NCBI GenBank assembly: GCA_025808875.1 | Contig: CP075528.1 | Coordinates: 5,020,473 to 5,084,472, forward strand | From: Enhydrobacter sp. | GTDB taxonomy: Bacteria > Pseudomonadota > Alphaproteobacteria > Reyranellales > Reyranellaceae | Length of the DNA stretch: 64,000 bases | Direction: 5' to 3' | Part shown: piece after piece, positions 50,238-58,279 of the stretch | How the letters are laid out: the number at the start of each line of letters is the position of its first letter | Numbering within the stretch: the first letter of the stretch is position 1 | Made by a program: the position numbers and the translations under genes | The notes under the pieces: model-generated | What the model was told of the DNA's origin: nothing | Databases searched by the model: none | Seen by the model: only the letters and a program-made list of their open reading frames with translations

Positions 50238-51818
50238 TCACTTCTTCTCGATGTTCCAGAACACCGGGATCGGCGCCTTGAGCCAGCCGGTGACGTTGCT
50301 GCGGCGCGCGCCGGGGCCATACCACTGGCCGATCCAGCCGAACTGCCCGTTCTCGAGTGCACGCAGTTGAATGGCCTCGGCCAGCGCCTTGGCCTTGGCC
50401 GGGTCGGTTTCCTTGGCGTAGGTGTCGCGCAGCTTCTCCATCTCCGGGTCGTTCGGCCAACCGAACCACGACTTGTCGCCGGCGGCGACGAAGTAGGAAT
50501 TGGAGATCGGATTCAGCGCGTCGGCCGAGACCGAGTAGGTGTGGAAGACGTTCCAGCCGCCGGCGTTGGGCGGGTCCTTCTTGGTGCGACGGGTCACCAG
50601 CGTTTGCCAGTCCATCGACTGCATGTCGACCTTGAAGCCACCCTTCTCGAGCAGCGACTTGGTGACCGGTGCGGTGTTGGTCAGCACCGGCAGCGTCGTC
50701 GATTGCATGAGCACGATCGGCGTGCCGTCGTAGCCCGCCTCCTTCAGCAGCTCCTTCGACTTGTCGAAGTTCGACTTGATCAGGATTTCCGAGCCCTTGT
50801 CGGTGGCATTCGGCGTGCCGCAGATGAAGGCGGCGCCGCAGACCTTGTAGTAGGCCGCATCGCCGATCGTGGCCTTGAGGTAGTCCTCCTGGTTGATGGC
50901 ATAGAGGGCGGCCAGGCGGATCTTGGGATTGTCGAACGGCTTCACCGTGTGATTGAAGCGGATAATGAAGACGTGTCCGAGCGGGTTCCAGTCGTCGAGC
51001 ACGACGTTCTTGTCGTTCTTCAGGACCGGCAGCAGGTCGTGCGGCGGCGCCTCGACGATGTCGACTTCGCCGGCGATGATGGCGTTCACCTGCTGCTGGA
51101 CGTCGGGCATTTCCACGATCTCGACGCGGTCGACCTTCGCGACCTTGCCGCCGGCCAGTCCGGACGGCGCCTCGCCGCGCGGTTTGTACTTGGGATTCTT
51201 GAGATAGACGTGCCGCTCGCCTGGTTTGGACTCGTTCTTCTGGTAGATGAACGGGCCGGAGCCGATCTGGCTGTCGATCTGCTTGAAGGCGTCGGTCTCC
51301 GCCACCGCCTTGGGCATCATGAACGGCACGTTGGACGACGGTTTGCCGAGCGTGTCGAGCACCAGACCGTAGGGCTCCTTCAGCACCATCTGGAAGGTCT
51401 TGGCATCGACCGCCTTGAATTCCTTCACGAAGTCCATGAGCTTCAGGCCCATGGCGTCGCGCTTGCCCCAGCGCTGCAGCGAGGCAATGCAATCGGCCGA
51501 TGTCACCGGCTTGCCGTCGTGCCATTCCAGCCCGTCGCGGAGCGTGAAGGTCCACACTGTCTTGTCGGGAGAGACCTCGTACTTCTCCACCATCTGCGGC
51601 TTGACGGCGTTCTGCTCGTCCATCGCGAACAGCGTGTCGTAGATCAGGTAGCCGTGGTTGCGCGTGACGTAGGCCGTCGTCCAGATCGGATCGAGGATCG
51701 TCAGGTTGCCGTGCTGCACGACCTTGAGGGTCTTGCTCTGCGCCAGTACGGGACTTGCCGCTGTCGCCAGGATCGCGCCTGCGGCCATGGCCGCCAGTGT
51801 GCGTCGCATCGTCTTCAT
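50238..51818 (-). CDS. Peptide/nickel-type ABC transporter substrate-binding protein (copy 1)
   Basis: 526 residues, family 5 solute-binding protein (DppA/OppA). Signal peptide MKTMRRTLAAMAAGAILATA with cleavage near LAQS. Mature chain begins TLKVVQHGNLTILDPIWTTA. The DGLEWHDGKPVTSADCIASL block and the C-terminal SNSYFVAAGDKSWFGWPND region are family-typical. AGAGGGGG precedes the ATG. Strongly similar all along to the next gene upstream (51892-53484), a clear tandem duplicate. Ligand unknown. Confidence 0.94.
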   Translation of the reverse strand: MKTMRRTLAAMAAGAILATAASPVLAQSKTLKVVQHGNLTILDPIWTTAYVTRNHGYLIYDTLFAMDEQNAVKPQMVEKYEVSPDKTVWTFTLRDGLEWHDGKPVTSADCIASLQRWGKRDAMGLKLMDFVKEFKAVDAKTFQMVLKEPYGLVLDTLGKPSSNVPFMMPKAVAETDAFKQIDSQIGSGPFIYQKNESKPGERHVYLKNPKYKPRGEAPSGLAGGKVAKVDRVEIVEMPDVQQQVNAIIAGEVDIVEAPPHDLLPVLKNDKNVVLDDWNPLGHVFIIRFNHTVKPFDNPKIRLAALYAINQEDYLKATIGDAAYYKVCGAAFICGTPNATDKGSEILIKSNFDKSKELLKEAGYDGTPIVLMQSTTLPVLTNTAPVTKSLLEKGGFKVDMQSMDWQTLVTRRTKKDPPNAGGWNVFHTYSVSADALNPISNSYFVAAGDKSWFGWPNDPEMEKLRDTYAKETDPAKAKALAEAIQLRALENGQFGWIGQWYGPGARRSNVTGWLKAPIPVFWNIEKK

Positions 51819-51891
51819 CTAAGCCCCCTCTGCGTGATCGAAAAGAGTGAGGGAGGACGGGCCCCCAGCCCGTCCTCCCGCCTCGCTTCTT

Positions 51892-53484
51892 CTACTTCTT
51901 CGAGATGTTCCAGAACACGGTCACCGGCGCGACCATGTTGCCGTCGAGCTTCGTGCTCAGCGCCATCGGCGCGAGCCACTGCCCGAGATGGACGTGGGTC
52001 GGGTACTGCGTCCAGCGCTTCTGGACTGCTTCGACGATGGCCTTCTGCTTGGCCGGATCGCCCTCCTTGGCGAACTGGTCACGCAGCTTCTCGATCTCCG
52101 GATCGCACGGCCAGCCGAACATCGCCTTGTCGCACGACGAGTTGAAGAAGCCGGCCATCACCGGGTTCAGGATGTCGGCCGCCACCCACGAGGTGAGGAA
52201 GGCGTTCCAGCCGCCCTTGTCCGGCAGATCCTTCTTGGCGCGGCGCGCCACCAGCGTCTGCCAGTCCATCGACTGCATGTCGACCTTGAAGCCGGCCTTC
52301 TCGAGCTGTGCCTTGGCGACCGGGGCGAGGTTGGTCAGCACCTGCAGGTCGGTCGACTGCATGAGCACGACCGGCGTACCGTCGTAGCCCGCCTCCTTGA
52401 GGAGCTGGGCTGCCTTGGCCGAATTGCCGTTCAGCACCTCGTCCATGCCGGCGGTGGTCTCCAGCGGCGTGCCGCAGATGAACATCGCCTTGCAGGGCTT
52501 GTAGTACTGCTTATCGCCGACCGTCGCCTGCAGGAACGGCTCCTGCGCGAAGGCCACGGCGGCGGCATAGCGGATCTTCGGGTTGTCGAACGGCTTGTGG
52601 AGCGTGTTGTAGCGGAACGTGTACTGGTTGCCGGTCGGGTTGGAGAGGAACAGCTTGACGTTCTTGTCCTTGGCCAGCGTCGGCAGAAGGTCGTGGCCGG
52701 GCGATTCGATCATGTCGATCTCGCCCGCCAGCAGGGCGTTCATCGAAGTCTGCACGTCGGGCATGGCGATCCATTCGACGCGGTCGAGCTTGACGACCTT
52801 GCCGCCTGCGAGGCCGTTGGCCGGTTCGCTGCGTGGCTTGTACTTCGGGTTCTTGACGTAGACGACCTTCTCGCCCGGCTTCCATTCCTCGCGCTTGAAG
52901 ATGAAGGGACCGGAGCCGATCACGTCCTCGGGCTTGATCTGGGTGTTCGGATCGGTGGCGGCGACACGCGCCGGCATCATGAACGGCACGTTCGACGACG
53001 GCTTGCCGAGCGATTGCAGCACCAAGCCGTAGGGTTCCTTCAGCACCATCTTGAAGGTCTTGGCGTCGACGGCCGTCAGGCTGGCCACGACGCCCATGAG
53101 CTTCTGGCCCATCGAGTCCTTGGCGCCCCAGCGCTTGATCGACGCGACGCAGTCCTCGGCGGTGACCGGCTTGCCGTCATGCCATTCGAGGCCGTCGCGC
53201 AGGGTGAAGGTCCAGGTCAGTTTGTCGGCCGAGACGTCGTACTTGTCGACCATCTGGGGCTTGACCTCGAACTTCTCGTCCATCGCGAACAGCGTGTCCC
53301 AGACGAGATAGCCGTGATTGCGCACGATATAGGCGGTCGTCCAGATCGGATCGAGAATCTTGAGATCCGAGTGCATCACCACCTTGAGCGTTTGCGCCGA
53401 TGCTGGAGCGGGTGCCGCTGCCAACAATCCGGCCATGCTCGCGGCCGCCACCAGGGCCGCTGCCGATTTCCTGAATTGGATCAT
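51892..53484 (-). CDS. Peptide/nickel-type ABC transporter substrate-binding protein (copy 2)
   Basis: 530 residues from ATG 53484. Signal peptide MIQFRKSAAALVAAASMAGL to about ASAQ; mature start TLKVVMHSDLKILDPIWTTA. Shares RNHGYL, DTLFAMDE, DGLEWHDGKPVT, QSMDWQTLV and FWNI(E/S)KK at the end with copy 1, so the two arose by duplication. It is first in the operon SBP2-SBP1-permeases-ATPase. A minus-strand TTGTCA near 53570 could be the -35 of its promoter but the -10 is poor. Differences lie mainly in loops likely to face the ligand. Confidence 0.94.
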   Translation of the reverse strand: MIQFRKSAAALVAAASMAGLLAAAPAPASAQTLKVVMHSDLKILDPIWTTAYIVRNHGYLVWDTLFAMDEKFEVKPQMVDKYDVSADKLTWTFTLRDGLEWHDGKPVTAEDCVASIKRWGAKDSMGQKLMGVVASLTAVDAKTFKMVLKEPYGLVLQSLGKPSSNVPFMMPARVAATDPNTQIKPEDVIGSGPFIFKREEWKPGEKVVYVKNPKYKPRSEPANGLAGGKVVKLDRVEWIAMPDVQTSMNALLAGEIDMIESPGHDLLPTLAKDKNVKLFLSNPTGNQYTFRYNTLHKPFDNPKIRYAAAVAFAQEPFLQATVGDKQYYKPCKAMFICGTPLETTAGMDEVLNGNSAKAAQLLKEAGYDGTPVVLMQSTDLQVLTNLAPVAKAQLEKAGFKVDMQSMDWQTLVARRAKKDLPDKGGWNAFLTSWVAADILNPVMAGFFNSSCDKAMFGWPCDPEIEKLRDQFAKEGDPAKQKAIVEAVQKRWTQYPTHVHLGQWLAPMALSTKLDGNMVAPVTVFWNISKK

Positions 53485-53596
53485 GGATGTGAGTCTCCCT
53501 TTACCCGCGCTCTGCTTTGCAAAAACCGAGCCGCTGTCGGGAACACTAGCAGCCAATTACCCCCCTCTGACAAGGTGATTCAGGCGCGGTGCAGCT

Positions 53597-54565
53597 CTAG
53601 CGACCCCCGCCCACCGCCTTCTCCAGAAGCTCGAGGATGCCTTCCGATGCGGCGGCGGCGACAATATCGCCGAATCCGGCCCACGATCCGCGCGCCGCAG
53701 CGGTCGGCACGGGATTGGACTGGTCGACGCTGCCGATGTCCTTGCCCGACGGATCCTTGAGCACCCATTTGAGATCGAGCTTGGTGGTGCGCTCGTCGAT
53801 CGGCGTCAACTTGACGCTGCCGACCACCGTGAACACATCCGAGGCAGGTTTGTCCGCGATCACGATGCGGCTGGAGCCGAGGGCGCGGCGCATGCCGGAA
53901 AAAAGCTGACGGTTGCCGTCGGACGGCGCGCCCGATACCGGCGCGACCATCACCTTCAGCTGCGGTGCTGGAGCCGCCGTCGCGACCGCGGCGGCGGCGC
54001 TCGCCGGCGCCGGGGCGGTGGCCGCCGCCGGCGGCGGCGTGATTGTCTCGGGCACGGTGATGCCGGCTGCGACTTGGCCCGGCGAACGCGGCGTGAAGTT
54101 CGGCGGCCGGCCCATCAAGGTGGCAAGGCGCGGCGCGGCCTGCTGGGCGATGCGTGAGACCAGCCGGTCGGTCGCGTCGGCGTAGTCCTGGGTTTGGGCG
54201 ACGGTCCTGCTCACCGCCGGGCCTTGCACGCCGCGCGCGCCGAACAGGAACCACTCGATTTCGATTTCGATGCCGGGTCCGTTCGCGGCGTCGCGCGTGT
54301 TCATGGCGCCGGCGATCTTGAGCGGCGCGGTCGCCGGCTGGATCGCGGCCACCACGCCGTAGGCCTGCAGCTCGATGGCGATAGCGGCCGTCACGCGCTC
54401 CGCCAGTTCGGGCGGCATGTTGGCCGGCGTGCTGATCGCCACGTCCGCCTTGTCCTGCTTGGGACGATAGACCGTTGCGATCGATCCGTCGTGTTCGAAC
54501 GGCTTCGGCGGCGGTGCACAGGCGCCGGCGAGGAAGGCCAGCAAGGCAACTACAGCAAGGCGCAT
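53597..54565 (-). CDS. Putative lipoprotein, unknown function
   Basis: 322 residues. MRLAVVALLAFLAGACAPPP gives a signal peptide with a lipobox-like AGAC (Cys16), so it is probably a lipid-anchored periplasmic protein. Residues about 20-170 form one domain (AERVTAAIAIELQAYGV, EIEIEWFLFGARG), an Ala/Pro linker follows (about 175-205), then a second domain of similar size (LKVMVAPVSGAPSDGNRQLF onward). I know no family name. Its start overlaps a possible 22-codon frame (54550-54618) right after pgeF, so it is likely cotranscribed with pgeF. Confidence 0.8.
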   Translation of the reverse strand: MRLAVVALLAFLAGACAPPPKPFEHDGSIATVYRPKQDKADVAISTPANMPPELAERVTAAIAIELQAYGVVAAIQPATAPLKIAGAMNTRDAANGPGIEIEIEWFLFGARGVQGPAVSRTVAQTQDYADATDRLVSRIAQQAAPRLATLMGRPPNFTPRSPGQVAAGITVPETITPPPAAATAPAPASAAAAVATAAPAPQLKVMVAPVSGAPSDGNRQLFSGMRRALGSSRIVIADKPASDVFTVVGSVKLTPIDERTTKLDLKWVLKDPSGKDIGSVDQSNPVPTAAARGSWAGFGDIVAAAASEGILELLEKAVGGGR

Positions 54566-54618
54566 GTCGCGATCGCGCCCAGCATGCAGCAGAAAACCAG
54601 GATCACCAGATAGGGCAC
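54550..54618 (-). CDS. Possible 22-residue hydrophobic micropeptide
   Basis: A GTG-started frame lies one base after the pgeF stop and encodes MPYLVILVFCCMLGAIATCA plus LL, then TAG. It is hydrophobic throughout, long enough for one membrane helix, and its last 16 bases overlap the lipoprotein start. It could be a real small membrane peptide or just a coupling device carrying ribosomes from pgeF to the lipoprotein. Evidence is position and composition only. Confidence 0.35.
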   Translation of the reverse strand: MPYLVILVFCCMLGAIATCALL

Positions 54619-54619
54619 G

Positions 54620-55387
54620 TCAACTCTCGAGCGCGATGGCCGACAGGCCACGTCCGTAGTCGCGCACACCCTTCAGGGTGTTGCGGCGGTAGCTGAAGAA
54701 ATCATCGCGCGACGACAGCGTGTCGTGCCCCGTGGCGACTGCGGTCACGCCGGCCAGCCTCAGGCGTTGGACCAGGTATCCGGCGAGATCGAACAGGAAA
54801 TGGCCGGCACGCGGCGCGGGCCGGAAGAAGGAAGCGTTGGCATCGGCCTGCACGAGGAACGGGGCAGGGAACTCCGGACCGACCTCGTACGAATCGCGTC
54901 CGATGCAGGGGCCGATGGCGACATGCAGGCGTTCGCGCCGCGCACCCAGCCGCTCCATGACGGAAACGGTGGCCTCGACGATGCCGCCGAGCGCGCCTTT
55001 CCAACCGGCATGTGCCGCTCCGATCACGCCCGCCTGAGTGTCGGCGAGCAACACCGGCGCACAGTCCGCGGCAAGCACACCCAGCACCACGCCGGGTCGG
55101 TCGGTCACGAGGCCATCGGCCTTCGGTGCGCCGGGCGATGTCCAGCGATCGGTCGCGACGGTCAGCACATCGGTCGAGTGGATCTGGTGCAGCGTGAGAA
55201 GATCGGTCTCGCCGACTTCGAACTCGGCGGCGGCCCGGCGGCGGTTCTCACGGACATTCTCCGGCCGATCGCCGGAACCGTAGCCGCAATTGAGCGAGGA
55301 ATAGAGGCCCTCGCTGACGCCACCGCGCCGGGTGAAAAAGCGATGCTGCACGCCGTCAAGACCGGCAAGCGTCGAAACCTGGATCAT
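54620..55387 (-). CDS. pgeF: Peptidoglycan editing factor PgeF (YfiH/laccase domain)
   Basis: 255 residues. LHQIHSTDV, ADCAPVLL and AHAGWKGALGG carry the His-Cys-His zinc site of the family. PgeF removes UDP-MurNAc-L-Ser errors from the peptidoglycan precursor pool; it was earlier annotated as a multicopper laccase. The ATG overlaps the stop of the methyltransferase gene (ATGA 55384-55387). Conserved downstream neighbour of midA and lgt in alphaproteobacteria. Confidence 0.95.
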   Translation of the reverse strand: MIQVSTLAGLDGVQHRFFTRRGGVSEGLYSSLNCGYGSGDRPENVRENRRRAAAEFEVGETDLLTLHQIHSTDVLTVATDRWTSPGAPKADGLVTDRPGVVLGVLAADCAPVLLADTQAGVIGAAHAGWKGALGGIVEATVSVMERLGARRERLHVAIGPCIGRDSYEVGPEFPAPFLVQADANASFFRPAPRAGHFLFDLAGYLVQRLRLAGVTAVATGHDTLSSRDDFFSYRRNTLKGVRDYGRGLSAIALES

Positions 55388-56457
55388 GCCACATCCGAGA
55401 AGCCGGCCGGCGCGGCGCTGGTGTTGTCGCCGATGGCCAGTACGCGAAACAAAGTGCCCATTTGATCGGGTTCGATCAAGCGGGCCAGTGCGCCGTCGAT
55501 TGCTGCGCGCTGGGTGTCGGTTGAGCGAGCCTTCAGGATGGCCGCGCGATGCTCGATGCCGAGCCGGCGCAGGAAGTCGCCTTGGCCGACCGGGCCGAAG
55601 GTGCGTGTCGTCGACGCCGCTGCGAGCGCTGCGAAATCGACTTGGGCGCTGAGGTCGGTTTCGCCGGGCCGGTCGAGAATGCCAGCCCGGCGATGGCGGC
55701 GCACGGCTTGCAGCGAAGTGCCGAGCGCGCCTTCTTGTCGACCGTAATCGACGATCAGTGCCCAGCCGCCGTGTTCACGGACCCGCCTGCCGATCGCGGC
55801 GGCGAGGGCGAGACCCGATTCGCAGAGCTCGGCCTCCGCTCCCACCGGCGCATCCGGCAGGAAGCGGGCGAAAGGTGTCGGGCCCGGTGCCAGGGCCAGG
55901 CGCAGGCCCTGGCCGTCGTCGCCAAGGCCGACCATGCGCTCGACCCAGCCCTGCGCGGCTCGATGAAATTGCCGCACGGGCAGGGCGTCGAAGAACTCGT
56001 TGGCGACGATCAGGCATGGACCAGGGGGAATGTCGTCGAAGCGCTCGTGCCAGATCGGTCCGTAGTCGGCGAGCGAGCGACCTTGGAGCGCGCGCAGCGC
56101 GTCGTTGATCTCCACCAGATGCAACGACAGGGCGGCATGGAAGCCCGGAACGCCCCGTGTCGCGCGCAATGCGTCGGCCATCAGCGTGCCCCGCCCCGGT
56201 CCGAGTTCGATGAGGCGCACGGTGCGCGGTCCGCCGATCGCCTGCCAGCGGTCGGCGAGCCAGGCGCCCATCAGTTCGCCGAACATCTGGGAAATCTCCG
56301 GCGCCGTCGTGAAATCGCCGTCCGCCCCGACCGGCATCGCGCGACGATAGTAGCCGAGCCGTGGATGGCCGAGTGCCTCAGCCATGAACTCCGACAACGG
56401 CAAGGGCCCCGTCAGCGCGATGCGTCGGGCGATCAGGCGTCCGAGCTCGGTGGTCAC
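55384..56457 (-). CDS. SAM-dependent methyltransferase, MidA/NDUFAF7 family
   Basis: 357 residues from GTG 56457, which overlaps the lgt stop (GTGA). The SAM motif is ELGPGRGTLMADALR; upstream is FTTAPEISQMFGELMG, and NEFFDALPVRQF plus VDYGRQEG follow, all characteristic of MidA. The mitochondrial counterpart dimethylates an arginine of complex I subunit NDUFS2, so the bacterial enzyme may modify NuoD; that is inference. Between lgt and pgeF with overlaps on both sides. Confidence 0.92.
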   Translation of the reverse strand: MTTELGRLIARRIALTGPLPLSEFMAEALGHPRLGYYRRAMPVGADGDFTTAPEISQMFGELMGAWLADRWQAIGGPRTVRLIELGPGRGTLMADALRATRGVPGFHAALSLHLVEINDALRALQGRSLADYGPIWHERFDDIPPGPCLIVANEFFDALPVRQFHRAAQGWVERMVGLGDDGQGLRLALAPGPTPFARFLPDAPVGAEAELCESGLALAAAIGRRVREHGGWALIVDYGRQEGALGTSLQAVRRHRRAGILDRPGETDLSAQVDFAALAAASTTRTFGPVGQGDFLRRLGIEHRAAILKARSTDTQRAAIDGALARLIEPDQMGTLFRVLAIGDNTSAAPAGFSDVA

Positions 56458-57260
56458 GGCACGGCGGGACGCCGTATCGCCCGCGCGATCAGCCAGACAC
56501 CGAACAGCACCATGGGGAGCGACAGCAGCATGCCCATGGTGACCGGGCCCCACAGGAAGCCGAGGAAGGCGTCGGGCTCGCGGAAGATTTCGCCTGCGAT
56601 GCGGGCGATGCCGTAGCCGGCACAGAAAGTTCCCGTGAGCAGACCCGGCCGGCGCCGCGCACTGCCGAGGCGCCATACCAGCAGAAGCACGATGAACAGA
56701 AGAAGGCCCTCGAAGAAGGCTTGGTAGAGCTGGCTGGGATGACGTGGCAACGGACCGCCGTGCGGGAAGACCATGGCCCATGACACATCGCTCACGCGGC
56801 CCCAAAGCTCGCCGTTGATGAAGTTGGCGAGCCGGCCGAAGAACAAGCCGATGGGCGTCACCAGGGAGACCAGATCCGACAGCAGGAACGGCGATATGGC
56901 GTTGCGGTGCGCGAAGATCAGCATCGCCGCGACCATGCCGAGCAGCCCGCCATGGAAGGACATGCCGCCCTCCCAAAGCGTGAGGATCGAGAGCGGATGC
57001 GCGAGATAGAAGGACGGCTTGTAGAAGAGCACGTAGCCCAGCCGCCCGCCCAACATCACGCCGAGCGCCGCCCACAGCAGGAAATCGTCGATGCGCGCGG
57101 GCGACAGGACTTTAGGCGGCTGCTCGCAGACGCGCCGCATGATCTGCCAGCCGATCACCAGTCCGGCGATGTAGGCGAGCGCATACCAGCGGATCGCGAA
57201 CGGTCCGAGCTGGACCAGGACGGGGTCGATCTGGGGATAGGGAATGGCGAGGAGGGTCAT
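56454..57260 (-). CDS. lgt: Prolipoprotein diacylglyceryl transferase
   Basis: 268 residues, seven membrane helices. Transfers diacylglycerol from phosphatidylglycerol to the lipobox Cys of prolipoproteins in the inner membrane. Signature GRLANFINGELWGR and the H-loop FHGGLLGM are present, as is the N-terminal IRWYALAYIAG. First gene of lgt-midA-pgeF-lipoprotein, all overlapping or nearly so. The 173 bases upstream to the YbjN gene contain a strong hairpin and 12-base tandem repeats. Confidence 0.96.
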   Translation of the reverse strand: MTLLAIPYPQIDPVLVQLGPFAIRWYALAYIAGLVIGWQIMRRVCEQPPKVLSPARIDDFLLWAALGVMLGGRLGYVLFYKPSFYLAHPLSILTLWEGGMSFHGGLLGMVAAMLIFAHRNAISPFLLSDLVSLVTPIGLFFGRLANFINGELWGRVSDVSWAMVFPHGGPLPRHPSQLYQAFFEGLLLFIVLLLVWRLGSARRRPGLLTGTFCAGYGIARIAGEIFREPDAFLGFLWGPVTMGMLLSLPMVLFGVWLIARAIRRPAVP

Positions 57261-57292
57261 GAGCGGGCGCCGTTATAGCGGGGCAATCGTGA

Positions 57293-57316
57293 CCCCAAAA
57301 TGGTCCCCGAAATGGT
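57293..57316. repeat. Two tandem 12-base repeats upstream of lgt
   Basis: CCCCAAAATGGT at 57293-57304 is directly followed by CCCCGAAATGGT at 57305-57316, one base different. They are 33 bases upstream of the lgt ATG, a position fit for a regulator site. Only two units are present. Confidence 0.45.
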
Positions 57317-57317
57317 C

Positions 57318-57348
57318 GCGGCGCCGGCCCTGGGGGGACCGGCGCCGC
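57318..57348. terminator. Strong GC hairpin between YbjN gene and lgt
   Basis: GCGGCGCCGG (57318-57327) pairs perfectly with CCGGCGCCGC (57339-57348) around an 11-base loop. It lies 86 bases beyond the YbjN-gene stop and 58 bases before lgt, same strand. No U-run follows on the minus strand, so it may be a weak terminator, attenuator or part of the neighbouring repeats. Confidence 0.4.
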
Positions 57349-57433
57349 TGGAGGACTATCCAACTACAGATATTCTTCTGTTTTCAGGAGAGGGGGCGTC
57401 GGATGGTCCTTTGCCGCAGTGTCGTCGGGTCGT

Positions 57434-57943
57434 TCAGGCTTCGCCCACCGTCTCGAGGATGGAGGCCGTCAGCGCGTCGATGGGCGACTTGCCGGCCCAT
57501 ACGACATATTGGAAGGCCGGGTAGAAGCGCTCGCTTTCCGAAATCGCCACTTCGACCAGATCGTTGAGTTGCTCGGGCCGGAGACCTTCGGTGCCACGCA
57601 GGGGGATGGAATGCCGGAACATCGGCAGGCCTTCCTCGGACCACAGGTCGAAGTGGCCGAGCCACAGCTTTTCGTTGATCAGGGCCAGCAAGCCGTGGAT
57701 GTCGGTGTGGCGCTCGTTTGGGATGCGGACGTCGAAGGCGCAGGTGAAATGCAGCGCTTCGACGTCGTCGCGCCAGCTGAAGAACATGCGGTAGTCGCAC
57801 CAGCGGCCGGCCACCTCGACGGCGATTTCGCGTTCGGAGGTCCGATCGAAAGGCCAGTCATTGGCGGAGACGACCTTTTCGATCATCTCGAGCGGGTTCA
57901 AATCGGCTTTGTGTCTGGCCCGCTCGTGTCGCGATAACGCCAT
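57434..57943 (-). CDS. YbjN domain-containing protein
   Basis: 169 residues from ATG 57943, with GGGGAGTGGG upstream. NPLEMIEKVVSANDWPFDR followed by WCDYRMFFSWRDDVEALHFT and LLALINEKLWLGHFDLWSEE is the pattern of alphaproteobacterial YbjN proteins, which have a type III secretion chaperone-like fold and no known enzyme activity. In related genomes it is found next to proC and ubiK, so it seems part of that conserved neighbourhood, here separated from them by the hydantoinase genes. Confidence 0.88.
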   Translation of the reverse strand: MALSRHERARHKADLNPLEMIEKVVSANDWPFDRTSEREIAVEVAGRWCDYRMFFSWRDDVEALHFTCAFDVRIPNERHTDIHGLLALINEKLWLGHFDLWSEEGLPMFRHSIPLRGTEGLRPEQLNDLVEVAISESERFYPAFQYVVWAGKSPIDALTASILETVGEA

Positions 57944-58279
57944 CGACCCACTCCCCAACCATTCCGCCTTGCGGCCCCTCGCGGGCCAATCTTGAGACGG
58001 GTGGTCGATATATCGTGGTGGGTACCCAACAACCCACAAGCTGTAGCCTGCCATAAGGGTGACTCGCCGCGCAATAAGAAATCACTCCGGATTCCCCGAA
58101 AGAGTCAGCGATTCCAAAAATTTAATCCCCAGCGCTCAGATTCGAATCGCAGAATTCCGCGATACGAATCGGGCCAGCATGCTCCTTGAGGGGGCATCTT
58201 AGGCGGGCCGCTTTATTTTTGGGCAATCACCATGCCCAAGACGTCAGGCTCCTGCCCGACGATCATCGGAGGAGATCGC
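57944..58279. other. AT-enriched gene-free region with inverted repeats
   Basis: About 340 bases lower in GC than anything around. No gene seen. Contents: palindrome CGATATATCG (58006-58015), a GTGGGT/ACCCAC stem (58018-58037), a 12-base inverted repeat with one mismatch around AGAATTCC (58139-58170), and TTGGGC/GCCCAA (58219-58239) 41 bases beyond the hyuB stop. The YbjN promoter is probably within it, but no good -35/-10 pair stands out. Confidence 0.6.
58139..58170. repeat. 12-base inverted repeat with AGAATTCC centre
   Basis: GATTCGAATCGC at 58139-58150 and GCGATACGAATC at 58159-58170 are complementary except at one position. The arms lie within the AT-enriched gap upstream of the YbjN gene. 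It may be an operator or the end of a small lost element. Confidence 0.5.

Noticed and set aside
58078..58172. tRNA-like stretch ending with GATTCGAATC
   Set aside because: I could not fold an acceptor stem and anticodon arm; the motif belongs to a 12-base inverted repeat.
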